From CAIVAT01 sp037128705 (GTDB lineage Bacteria > Bacteroidota > Bacteroidia > Bacteroidales > FEN-979), in NCBI GenBank assembly GCA_037128705.1, contig JBAXVX010000033.1, positions 1 to 47,247 of the forward strand: 47,247 nt of DNA, given 5' to 3'. The translations under genes and the position numbers were made by a program. Positions 33,997 through 42,078 of this stretch are shown in pieces. Numbering within the stretch: the first letter of the stretch is position 1; every line of letters starts with the position of its first letter. The notes beneath the pieces are model-generated. The model worked only from the letters and a program-made list of their open reading frames with translations, was not told the origin of the DNA and made no database searches.

Positions 33997-35469
33997 TTAC
34001 TGTTTAACTATGTTATCATTCCCGAAAATTGAGCGCAACACCTCTTTGTCATCGAAATGATGCCTGACTCCCATGATCTCCTGATAATTTTCATGACCTT
34101 TTCCGGCCACCAGAATAATGTCACCGGGTTTTGCCAGCATACAGGCCGTCTTAATGGCTTCGAGACGATTGGTGATTACCAGCACTTTTTGCGACTGATG
34201 CAACTCCACCCCTTTGCGCATGTCATCCAGAATCGTCTCCGGGTCTTCATTTCGGGGATTGTCGGAGGTCAGAATGACCCTGTCGCTCAGGTTGCACGCG
34301 ATCCCGGCCATAATTGGCCTTTTGGTTGTATCGCGGTTTCCACCGGCACCGACCACGGTGATGATCTGTTCGTTGTGACTCCTGAGATCATTGATGGTTT
34401 CCAGAACATTTTTAAGTGCATCCGGGGTGTGGGCGTAGTCGACAATGGCCGTTACCTGGTTCCCTGACCGCACATAATTGAACCTGCCATCTACCGGATC
34501 CATCTGGCTCAGCAAGGTTAAAACCTCGGTTTTATCCTGTTTAAGGAGGAATGCCGTGGCGTACCCTGCCAGCAGATTGTAAGCGTTAAACTGTCCGATC
34601 AGCTTGAACCAGGCTTCCGCTCCATCGATGTTGAGATGCAGCCCCTGGAAATCATTTTCCATGATCCTGCACCTGAAATCGGCCATGCCCTGCAGGCTGT
34701 AGGTGTATTTCAGAGCCTTCGTATTCTGAAGCATCACCATCCCATTTTTGTCGTCCTTGTTTACCAGGGCAAAGGCACCGGCCGGAAGGTTGTCAAAGAA
34801 TGTTTTTTTAGCGTGGAGATAGGCGTCGAAGGTTTTGTGATAATCAAGGTGATCGTGTGTAAGGTTGGTGAAAATGGCTCCCCTGAAAGTGAGCCCGCCA
34901 ATTCGTTGCTGATCCACCGCATGCGACGACACCTCCATGAAACAATATTCACAGCCCTCGTGCACCATTCGCGCCATCAATGCATTGAGTTGGAGCGGAT
35001 CCGGAGTGGTATGGGTTGAAGGTACAGGAATGTCATTTATACTGTTTTTAATGGTGGAGATCAATCCGGCGCCATAACCAAGTTGCAGAAACAGCCTGTG
35101 AAGCAATGTAACCGTAGTGGTTTTCCCATTGGTTCCGGTCACCCCGACCAGATTGAGCTTCTCCGACGGATTTCCGAAAAAATCGGATGCCATGATCCCA
35201 AGCGCCAGGCTGCTTCGGTCTGTTACCAGATAGGTAATTCCCGGCTTTAAGGTGTGAGGGAGATGTTCGCACACCATTGCAACAGCGCCTTTTTCAGCAG
35301 CCATGTCAAGGAAATCATGCCCATCGGAGGTGGTTCCCATGACTGCAAAAAACAGGTCGCCCGGCATCACCTTCCGCGAATCAAATTGCAACCCGGTGAC
35401 CGGAATATCGGTACGCCCCGTGATGCCGGTGATTTTTACTTTGCCGATGATCTCGCTGAGTAACATCAT
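33997..35469 (-). CDS. murE: UDP-MurNAc-L-Ala-D-Glu--meso-diaminopimelate ligase MurE
   Basis: Adds the third amino acid to the peptidoglycan stem peptide. The 490 residues show the Mur ligase fold: N-terminal UDP-binding domain (TGLQFDSRKVMPGDLFFA), P-loop GVTGTNGKTTT near residue 110, central HDHLDYHKT, and the C-terminal TSDNPRNEDP. The DNPR motif marks enzymes that use meso-diaminopimelate rather than lysine, which fits a Gram-negative wall. The ATG overlaps the stop of the preceding PBP gene by four bases. Confidence 0.97.
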   Translation of the reverse strand: MMLLSEIIGKVKITGITGRTDIPVTGLQFDSRKVMPGDLFFAVMGTTSDGHDFLDMAAEKGAVAMVCEHLPHTLKPGITYLVTDRSSLALGIMASDFFGNPSEKLNLVGVTGTNGKTTTVTLLHRLFLQLGYGAGLISTIKNSINDIPVPSTHTTPDPLQLNALMARMVHEGCEYCFMEVSSHAVDQQRIGGLTFRGAIFTNLTHDHLDYHKTFDAYLHAKKTFFDNLPAGAFALVNKDDKNGMVMLQNTKALKYTYSLQGMADFRCRIMENDFQGLHLNIDGAEAWFKLIGQFNAYNLLAGYATAFLLKQDKTEVLTLLSQMDPVDGRFNYVRSGNQVTAIVDYAHTPDALKNVLETINDLRSHNEQIITVVGAGGNRDTTKRPIMAGIACNLSDRVILTSDNPRNEDPETILDDMRKGVELHQSQKVLVITNRLEAIKTACMLAKPGDIILVAGKGHENYQEIMGVRHHFDDKEVLRSIFGNDNIVKQ

Positions 35470-37613
35470 GCCTGGGTTTTTGGTTTATCCTGTTTCACCT
35501 GCAGTTCGATCACCACTGGCATCCCTTTGTTTATAAGATATCCGGGGGCAATGGATTGTTTTACCACCGTGCCTTTTCCCGTGACCAGTACATTCAGTCC
35601 CTGTTGCTCGAGCAGGAACAGTGCATCTTTTAGCCCCATGCCGCAAACGTTGGGCATGGTCCCCTTGCTGATGTAGGCAGATGTCAGAATGATCGTTTCG
35701 CCCACCGATTCCGGACGCGCCCAGTGCGATTGCACATTTTCAGGCCGGGCGGTCATGCCAAGCGCCGAATAGGCCTTTGACAGGTCATTCATCTGTCCGG
35801 CATGGGCCAGAGGCAACCTGCTCTGAATGGTATCGTAGGGCAGGGGGATCAAAATATCAGGACGGATAGCGAAGAGCTTGTCGGATAATTCACGGAAAAC
35901 AGGTGCAGCAACGGCTCCTCCGTAGTACTTTCCTTTTCTTGGGTTAACGATGACCACGATGCATGAATACTTGGGATTGTCGGCAGGGTAGTACCCGACG
36001 AATGACCCTTTGTACTGCACCTGTTTAGTTCCCTGGCGGTATCCTTTATTTCCGGCTGCTATCTGTGCCGTGCCGGTCTTTCCCGCGATTTTATAATAGG
36101 GCGATTTAATGCTTGCCCCGGTTCCCTCTTCCACCACTCCTTCCAGCATCAATTTTGCTTTTTTAATGGTCGACGGGGAGACTATCTGGGGGTTGATCAC
36201 CACCGGGTCAAACCGCTTTACCAGTTGCCCGTTACGCCTGATTTCGCGGACAAACAACGGTTTCACCATTTTACCGTCATTGGCTACGGCATTGTAGAGT
36301 GTAAGGAGGTGGATGGGAGCCAGCGATATCTCGTACCCGATCGAGATCCAGGGAAGCGAAAGGGCTGACCAGTATTTGCTCTTGGTGTTTTTAATGTAGG
36401 GTTTTCCCTCGCCGGCAATCTGGAGACCCAAAGGCCTGTTGATCCCGATACGGTAAAGCCCGTCGATGTATTTTTGCGGCGTGGCAGAATAAGCTTTGTA
36501 GATCATGGAGGAGGTTCCGACATTCGATGATTTCTCGAACACCTGGAGCGCAGTGATCACACCCAGCCCATGATGGGAATCCTCCATTTTGCGGCCTGAA
36601 AAAGTAGTGATGCCTCCGTAACAATTTACCGGAGTATTGAGCTCGATTTTCCCGTCATCGAGTGCAACAAGGAATGAAGCCAGTTTGAAAGTTGATCCGG
36701 TCTCCTGGCTTTCACCAATGGCATAATTGAAGATCTCTTCGTAGGTTCCCTTTTTGGTGTGGCCCAGGTTGGCCATGGCACGTATATATCCAGTTTTTAC
36801 CTCCATCAGGATCACACAGCCATGGTCAGCGCTGTCGGCAATTAGTTCTTTCCGCAGAGAGGATTCGGCAAGGTCCTGGAGGTTCACATCCAGCGTGGTA
36901 ATGATGTCATCACCATTCTGTGGCTCAACCTGGGTTTCAGGATCCACAGGCATCCAGGCCTGTCCGCCCGCACGGCGCATCAGGCGCTGTCCGTTTACGC
37001 CCTCAAGGTTATTTGTAAAGGAACCTTCCAGTCCGACATATACCTTGTTTTCCCCTTCACCGCTCTCATATCCGATGATGCGCCTGGCCAGTGATTTGTA
37101 AGGAAGTTCGCGCTCATACTGAGGAATTACGATCAGCCCGCCTTTAAATTTTCCCCTTTTGAAAATGGGAAATTTGCGCATTTTATTCAGAACAGGATAG
37201 GTCACATCCCGGTGAATGAGAAGATACCGGCTCTGGTTTCTCCGGCCATCCCAGAGTGCCTCCCTGTAACTGGATGCGGGGTGATCATTGAACAATCCCG
37301 CCAGACAAACAGAGAGGGAATCAACGTTTTCTTTGAATATCTCATCAGTTAATGAATCGGTCATCACATCCATGCGAACTTCAAATATCGGGATGGAGAC
37401 AGCAAGTAAACTTTCATCATCCGCCAGGATGTTTCCACGGATGGCGGCCATCTCAAACAGGTGGATCTCCTGTTTTTTCGCCATTTCCAAAAATTCCTTT
37501 TTCTCAAACTGCTGGATCATGACAACGCGGGCAATGATGAAAAGACCAAAGAGCAGCACCCCCAAGTAAACCAGGTAAACCCGAACCAATATGTCTTTCT
37601 TGATGTCTTTCAT
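35466..37613 (-). CDS. ftsI: class B penicillin-binding protein with PASTA domain (FtsI/PBP3 type)
   Basis: Septal DD-transpeptidase that cross-links new peptidoglycan, with FtsW as partner. The 715 residues hold a membrane anchor (about 9-31), a PBP dimer-type N-domain (about 50-215) and a transpeptidase domain. The active-site serine is in STFK (307-310), SSN is at 362-364, and KTGTAQ is at 512-517. One PASTA domain sits at the C-terminus (about 645-705: MPNVCGMGLKDALFLLEQQG). The PASTA-bearing form is normal in Bacteroidota. It starts 3 bases after ftsL. Confidence 0.96.
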   Translation of the reverse strand: MKDIKKDILVRVYLVYLGVLLFGLFIIARVVMIQQFEKKEFLEMAKKQEIHLFEMAAIRGNILADDESLLAVSIPIFEVRMDVMTDSLTDEIFKENVDSLSVCLAGLFNDHPASSYREALWDGRRNQSRYLLIHRDVTYPVLNKMRKFPIFKRGKFKGGLIVIPQYERELPYKSLARRIIGYESGEGENKVYVGLEGSFTNNLEGVNGQRLMRRAGGQAWMPVDPETQVEPQNGDDIITTLDVNLQDLAESSLRKELIADSADHGCVILMEVKTGYIRAMANLGHTKKGTYEEIFNYAIGESQETGSTFKLASFLVALDDGKIELNTPVNCYGGITTFSGRKMEDSHHGLGVITALQVFEKSSNVGTSSMIYKAYSATPQKYIDGLYRIGINRPLGLQIAGEGKPYIKNTKSKYWSALSLPWISIGYEISLAPIHLLTLYNAVANDGKMVKPLFVREIRRNGQLVKRFDPVVINPQIVSPSTIKKAKLMLEGVVEEGTGASIKSPYYKIAGKTGTAQIAAGNKGYRQGTKQVQYKGSFVGYYPADNPKYSCIVVIVNPRKGKYYGGAVAAPVFRELSDKLFAIRPDILIPLPYDTIQSRLPLAHAGQMNDLSKAYSALGMTARPENVQSHWARPESVGETIILTSAYISKGTMPNVCGMGLKDALFLLEQQGLNVLVTGKGTVVKQSIAPGYLINKGMPVVIELQVKQDKPKTQA

Positions 37614-37616
37614 TGA

Positions 37617-37970
37617 CTATTTCTGCTTGCGTTCAAACTCTGCTCCGGAATAGAGGATTTTATAAGGTGGCAGTGATGTTTCATGCAACCCGTAGAGCTG
37701 GGCACGTTTTAAAATTTCCGATTGCCTGCCCTGGAACATCAGGGTCGATTTGGTATTTATATATGCATAGTGCAACTCCTTCAACTCATTTTTGGTTCGT
37801 TCGATGTCCCGGAATTTCCTTTCGGTGTAATAGGTGTTGCCGATATAGATCATGGCAAGCAGGGCTACATATAATATATAGCTGATGTTTCCGGTCACCG
37901 TTTCTTTTGAAAGATAATCTCCTCCCAGAAAATCCTGAACAACCCTGCGACCTCTGTTGGTTTTTTTCAT
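37617..37970 (-). CDS. ftsL: FtsL-like cell division protein
   Basis: A 117-residue bitopic protein: a basic N-terminus (KKTNRGRRVVQ), one membrane helix (about 28-46, ISYILYVALLAMIYIGNTYY) and a periplasmic coiled coil (FRDIERTKNELKELHYAYINTKSTL). The sequence is divergent, as FtsL always is. The identification rests on topology, length and position between rsmH and the PBP gene. It would form the FtsQLB-type complex that activates FtsWI. Confidence 0.88.
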   Translation of the reverse strand: MKKTNRGRRVVQDFLGGDYLSKETVTGNISYILYVALLAMIYIGNTYYTERKFRDIERTKNELKELHYAYINTKSTLMFQGRQSEILKRAQLYGLHETSLPPYKILYSGAEFERKQK

Positions 37971-37972
37971 CC

Positions 37973-38869
37973 TTATATTTTTTCAGCAACCCGCATTTTT
38001 GCACTACGCGCACGGCTGTTTTCAGCAACCTCCAGTTCACCTGGCACAACAGCCTTGCGCGTTATAACCTTCAGCGGACTGATTACATTCCCGTAAAAAT
38101 CTTTCTCGACTGAACCGAGAAAATTTCCTGAGCGGAAATAATTCTTGACCAGTTTGTCTTCCAGTGAATGATAGGCAATGACAACCATTCTCGCCCCTGG
38201 CTTCAGCGCTTGGGTCGCCTGTTTTAAAAACTCGCGCAGGGCATCCATCTCCTCGTTTAATTCTATCCGGAGTGCCTGAAATACCTGCGCCTGGTATTTA
38301 AACTCCTTGCCGCGTTCGGCACACGAATTGGCAATAACCTTGAGTTCTGTGGTTGTGCCGATCGGGTGCAGTTTCCTTTCCTCAACAATTCTCGAGGCCA
38401 GTTTCCTTGCATTTCTTATCTCACCGTAGGTGAAGAACAGGGTGCTCAACTCCTCTTCGGTATAATGGTTTACGATATCCCTGGCCGTTTGCTTTTTTTT
38501 CTGATCCATCCGCATATCGAGCATCCCGTCGAAACGCGTTGAGAATCCGCGATCAGGCTGATCAATCTGGTGGGAAGAGATGCCAAGGTCGGCCAGGATG
38601 CCATCCACCGGGCTGGCATGATGTAACTTGAGGAAATTTCTGAGGAATCGGAAATTGCTGTTCACCATGACTAACCGTGGGTCATCGATGCGATTGGCGA
38701 GCGCCTCCTCATCCTGGTCGAAGGCAATCAGTTTTCCCTCCCCGAGTTTTCCGAGGATGGCCTTCGCGTGTCCGCCGCCGCCGTAGGTTGCATCGACGTA
38801 GATGCCGCCTGGCCTTACTGCTAAGGCTTCAATACTTTCGGTTAGCAGGACACTCTTATGGTATATCAT
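37973..38869 (-). CDS. rsmH: 16S rRNA (cytosine(1402)-N(4))-methyltransferase RsmH
   Basis: Methylates N4 of C1402 in the decoding centre of 16S rRNA. Length (298) and motifs are standard: YHKSVLLTESIEAL at the start, the SAM loop DATYGGGGHAKAIL (about 26-39), DLGISSHQIDQPDRGFS near 100-116, and VIAYHSLEDKLVKNYFR followed by RARSAKMRVAEK at the end. The start overlaps mraZ by 14 bases, an arrangement found in many phyla. Confidence 0.97.
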   Translation of the reverse strand: MIYHKSVLLTESIEALAVRPGGIYVDATYGGGGHAKAILGKLGEGKLIAFDQDEEALANRIDDPRLVMVNSNFRFLRNFLKLHHASPVDGILADLGISSHQIDQPDRGFSTRFDGMLDMRMDQKKKQTARDIVNHYTEEELSTLFFTYGEIRNARKLASRIVEERKLHPIGTTTELKVIANSCAERGKEFKYQAQVFQALRIELNEEMDALREFLKQATQALKPGARMVVIAYHSLEDKLVKNYFRSGNFLGSVEKDFYGNVISPLKVITRKAVVPGELEVAENSRARSAKMRVAEKI

Positions 38870-39338
38870 CGATGCCGTCGCTTTTTTCCTGTTTTCCCAT
38901 CACCTTTTCTGCCAGCATGGCAAAATCTTCAGGTTCTTTCGACAACAGCTGCTGGTAGGTGGATTTGTTCCAGACCTCAATCCGGTCGGAATAGGCAAAT
39001 AAGATGACCTCCTTGTCAATTTCAGCAAAACCCAGCAGTGACTTAGGCATCAGTAAACGGTTCTGACTGTCGAGCGAAATTTCTGTCGCACCATTGTAAA
39101 AAAATCTCACAAAACGGCGATTATCGCGTACGAACAGATTGAGTTTATTGATGTTGTCGGTTGTCTCCTTCCAGACATTTTGCGGGTACAGAACCAGGCA
39201 GCCTTCAAACCCCCGGTTTATGACGAACTTATCATGCGCCTCAGGGCTGATCTGTTTTTTCAGCGCGGCAGGAAGAATGATGCGGCTCTTCTCATCCAGC
39301 CTGCATTCATATTCACCGATTAAATTCGTTGTGGACAC
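38856..39338 (-). CDS. mraZ: transcriptional regulator MraZ
   Basis: First gene of the dcw cluster; a DNA-binding repressor of its own operon, and a ring of subunits with two AbrB-like domains. Both DxxxR motifs are present: DEKSRIILPAALKKQI near the N-terminus and DSQNRLLMPKSLL in the second half. The start codon is GTG at 39338, giving MSTTNLIGEYECRLDEK. The 160-residue length is normal for Bacteroidota. Three matching boxes 39-65 bases upstream (39377-39403) are very likely its own binding sites. Confidence 0.95.
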   Translation of the reverse strand: MSTTNLIGEYECRLDEKSRIILPAALKKQISPEAHDKFVINRGFEGCLVLYPQNVWKETTDNINKLNLFVRDNRRFVRFFYNGATEISLDSQNRLLMPKSLLGFAEIDKEVILFAYSDRIEVWNKSTYQQLLSKEPEDFAMLAEKVMGKQEKSDGIDDIP

Positions 39339-39376
39339 TTTCCCCTTTTTTTCGAGTGTAAATATATATAAAAAAT

Positions 39377-39403
39377 CTCCACTTTACTCCACTTTGCTCC
39401 ACT
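39377..39403 (-). promoter_or_regulatory. MraZ operator: three AGTGGAG boxes at 10-bp spacing
   Basis: Read on the minus strand, AGTGGAG occurs three times with exact 10-bp spacing (39403-39397, 39393-39387, 39383-39377), separated by CAA and TAA. MraZ proteins are known to bind direct repeats of one helical turn upstream of their own gene: TGGGN-type in E. coli, AAAGTG-type in mycoplasmas. A near-consensus -7 box (TATATTTA, 39366-39359) lies just downstream, so binding would block the promoter. Confidence 0.8.
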
Positions 39404-39551
39404 GTTAATAACTTTTTTGCAAGAATATCAGGGAACATGGCGGAAAGACGCATTCATCAAGTGATAGGAGAGGATCCTCCTGGATTGGGGCAAAAAGGAA
39501 AGATGCGGATTGGCAAGCTCAGCTTATCCGGAATATTAACAAATCAGCGTG

Positions 39552-41981
39552 TTACGGATGGACAACGACCAATTTTGCGGATGCACCGCTGTAACGGATG
39601 AGGTAAATGCCTGCGGGGAGGTTTGTGGTGGAGAGGGTAACCGTTCCCGGAAAGGGTAATTCAAGAATTTTCTGAGCAAACAGATCAAACACCCGGAGGG
39701 AGGGGAGATTTTTGCCGATACCGGAAGTAAACTTTATCCCGGCGATTTCGGAGGAAGGTCCCTGAATGCTGATTGTCACCGACTGGTCAGCCGGGTTGGG
39801 AAACAGCTGAATTCTTTCCTGGATTTGATTCGAATGGCTTTCTATGCCCGGGACAATTTCTGCCGGGGATCTTTTGGTAATATAATTCAACCCTCCCGAG
39901 GTATTTCCTGTGACGAGGTCAAACCTGTCAGGGTCGGTGAGGTGGCCGACGGCAGGGGAGGTTTGCCATCCAAAAAGAGTATCCTGTGGCGTGGGTGAAA
40001 GCCATGCATACAAGGTATCAGATTCGGTAAATTTTCCATCAAGGTTATTGTCAATGTTCTCAAAAAAACGGATACGACCTTCATCAGAACCGCACATAAG
40101 AAATGTCGTTCCTTCCGGCTGCCGTGAAAAACAGGGCGTGCTGTATCCATAATAGGAAACGTTGTAATTGGTGACATTCACCCTCCCCAGGCTATCGGTT
40201 AAAAGCATGAAAACCGGATTTTCACCTGTCCCGGAATTTTTATAGTAATTGAGATTTCCATTCTGCTCCCCAATGACCAGGTCGGTAACTTGGTCTCTCT
40301 CCAGGTCGAAAAGCTGCGGGGTGCTGTTATCTCCAACATCAATTCCCTGCCAGTCCCTGATAGCGGGACCAAAACCGGGAACGCCTCCTGCATTGCCGGT
40401 ATTCGGGAAAAAAATCAGGGTTCCGTCGCTGTTCCCGATTAGTAAATCCGGATGACCATCCCCGTTCAGGTCCCCGATTGCCGGATATGCGCCATGCAAT
40501 TTAAGGGTGGAAATTCCTGCCAGGTCATCGGTAACACAGGTGAAAACCGGGTTCAGTGCAGTTCCTGTATTTTTGAAATAGGCAATCTTTGAGGTATAAA
40601 CTGAATGAAGGATGGCATTCTGATAACAGGAGGAGTCATAATATCCCTCATTCCCGACAAACAGATCCTCCAGCCCGTCACCGTCGAAATCGTACAATAC
40701 CGGATGAGATGATGTCCCGAAATCCATCATTTCACTGCGAAAAAACCGGTTCGTCCTGAATTCAAAACGGGGAAGCGCCTGCGTTCCGGTATTTTTATAG
40801 AACCAGACACAGTTGTAATTGTCGGAGGTTGTCATACTGGGATCAAAAGGGGATACCACCATGTCATCCATACCATCGTTATCCATGTCAAGGAGTGAAA
40901 CAGAAGGGAATGAAAATAGTTTAACCGGATCAGTGCCGGATGGGAACGCGGTATCCTGGGCGATCATGAAGGCTGAGTCCCTCGTCCCTCCGTTGAAGAG
41001 CCCAATCAGCCCGGGGTAATCCACATCGCCGAGGATCAGGTCCTTAAGACCGTCGTTGTTGAGATCTGTCGCCAGCAGTGTTGACCCCGTGTGGCGGGAA
41101 TTTCGATTTGCGATTTCAGATTTTTGATTTTCGATTGGTAAATCGTAAATCGTAAATCGTAAATCGTACATCTCATACGGGCATCCCGCATTCAACGTAA
41201 CACGATTTCCTCCCTCACTTTCCTTGAATTTTCCCCAGCAGGGATCATCAAGCCTGAAATCAAGGCTGTCGCAACGGCCGTACTTTTCCATTGACAGGTT
41301 CTTGTGATATTCCACAAAGGATCCCAATCCGAAAAAGGTCAGAAGATCAAGGTCACCGTCGCCGTCAATATCAGCCAGGGCAGGATAATCAACACTGGTA
41401 ACCAGGATCCCGACCTTTCCGGTGTAGTAGAACGATTCGAGCAAATCGGTCACCAGTCTGAATTTCAGGGAGGTGTCGGATATATTCAGGAATACGCGCA
41501 CGCCGCCCATGCCATAGGTAAACAGGTCCATTTTCCCATCACAGTTGTAATCGGCCGTAATCACCCAGTCATGCAGATCAGGTAATTTCCCCGATAATTC
41601 AGGAGCGGCTGAATAATCAACGGTATTGGGCGTGCCATGATTGACGAATGTCAGCTTTCGGTTGCCATGACGGTCAAATATCAACAGATCCCTGACCCCG
41701 TCAAGGTTAAGATCAATTGCACAGAACTGGCAGGAATTCAGTCCCCCGGCCCAGGGATACTTTAGCAGTGCCCCCGACTCAGGGTTCACGATGCCCGGGA
41801 AGCCATGGATGGCCAGGTTCTGATCGACGCTGACAATGTCCTTGTATGCAGTGATATTTTGAGAAAATGAAGGATACCAGAAAAGAAGGAGTTGCAGGAA
41901 AAAAATAACCTCACAGGAAATCAGCCTGAAATGATGAACCGATAAGATGGGAGCCTCATTATTGCTTTGATTCTTCATCAT
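39552..41981 (-). CDS. secreted FG-GAP/VCBS repeat protein with T9SS type A sorting domain
   Basis: An 809-residue secreted protein. A hydrophobic signal (IFFLQLLLFWYPSFSQ) is followed by many FG-GAP/VCBS blades of a beta-propeller, each with a calcium-binding DxDxDG-type loop (DIDGDGDLDLL, DLNNDGLKDLIL, DMDNDGMDDMV, DFDGDGLEDLF, DLNGDGHPDLL). The last ~85 residues, starting near IQLFPNPADQSV and ending GIYLIRYSGASAKLVVVHP, are a type A C-terminal signal for type IX secretion. Residues about 267-297 (TIYDLPIENQKSEIANRNS) are a repeat-encoded insert. The ligand or function is unknown; adhesion or carbohydrate binding would fit. Confidence 0.9.
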   Translation of the reverse strand: MMKNQSNNEAPILSVHHFRLISCEVIFFLQLLLFWYPSFSQNITAYKDIVSVDQNLAIHGFPGIVNPESGALLKYPWAGGLNSCQFCAIDLNLDGVRDLLIFDRHGNRKLTFVNHGTPNTVDYSAAPELSGKLPDLHDWVITADYNCDGKMDLFTYGMGGVRVFLNISDTSLKFRLVTDLLESFYYTGKVGILVTSVDYPALADIDGDGDLDLLTFFGLGSFVEYHKNLSMEKYGRCDSLDFRLDDPCWGKFKESEGGNRVTLNAGCPYEMYDLRFTIYDLPIENQKSEIANRNSRHTGSTLLATDLNNDGLKDLILGDVDYPGLIGLFNGGTRDSAFMIAQDTAFPSGTDPVKLFSFPSVSLLDMDNDGMDDMVVSPFDPSMTTSDNYNCVWFYKNTGTQALPRFEFRTNRFFRSEMMDFGTSSHPVLYDFDGDGLEDLFVGNEGYYDSSCYQNAILHSVYTSKIAYFKNTGTALNPVFTCVTDDLAGISTLKLHGAYPAIGDLNGDGHPDLLIGNSDGTLIFFPNTGNAGGVPGFGPAIRDWQGIDVGDNSTPQLFDLERDQVTDLVIGEQNGNLNYYKNSGTGENPVFMLLTDSLGRVNVTNYNVSYYGYSTPCFSRQPEGTTFLMCGSDEGRIRFFENIDNNLDGKFTESDTLYAWLSPTPQDTLFGWQTSPAVGHLTDPDRFDLVTGNTSGGLNYITKRSPAEIVPGIESHSNQIQERIQLFPNPADQSVTISIQGPSSEIAGIKFTSGIGKNLPSLRVFDLFAQKILELPFPGTVTLSTTNLPAGIYLIRYSGASAKLVVVHP
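41097..41170. repeat. short tandem repeats inside the FG-GAP gene
   Basis: The plus strand has four copies of AAATCGT (about 41141-41168) preceded by degenerate GATTT-type units. The tract is in frame and translated into a low-complexity insert (YDLRFTIYDL, then KSEIANRNS). The same units, shorter, occur at the murG-murC junction and in alaS. Confidence 0.8.
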
Positions 41982-42007
41982 GGGTTACAAAGTTACCAAA
42001 GTTTTCA

Positions 42008-42015
42008 TACTTTTG
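42008..42015 (+). promoter_or_regulatory. -7 promoter box TACTTTTG for the response regulator gene
   Basis: TACTTTTG matches TAnnTTTG exactly, 63 bases before the ATG at 42079. A -33 TTG is not evident. The stretch between promoter and start codon includes five 7-bp repeats. Confidence 0.5.
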
Positions 42016-42043
42016 AATCCTTGACCTGACCCATTTGCTAACC

Positions 42044-42077
42044 CCTAATGCCTAAAGCCTAAAGCCTAGAGCCTAAG
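42044..42077. repeat. five tandem copies of CCTAAAG in the leader of the response regulator gene
   Basis: CCTAATG, CCTAAAG, CCTAAAG, CCTAGAG and CCTAAG follow each other without spacers and end one base before the ATG. The tract lies in the predicted 5' untranslated region, where a ribosome would bind. Confidence 0.8.
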
Positions 42078-42078
42078 T

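Noticed and set aside
27538..38869. ATGA overlaps in the dcw cluster as a special feature
   Set aside because: Four-base overlaps (pbp/murE, ftsW/murG, murC/ftsQ) are common in tight operons and carry no special meaning here.
39359..39366. TATATTTA as a full promoter for mraZ
   Set aside because: It misses the last base of TAnnTTTG and there is no TTG at the -33 distance. It may still work, but it is mentioned only with the operator.
39437..39592. A 50-codon frame between mraZ and the FG-GAP gene
   Set aside because: It has no ribosome-binding or promoter signal, runs into the 3' end of the FG-GAP gene on the other strand, and has no recognisable sequence.
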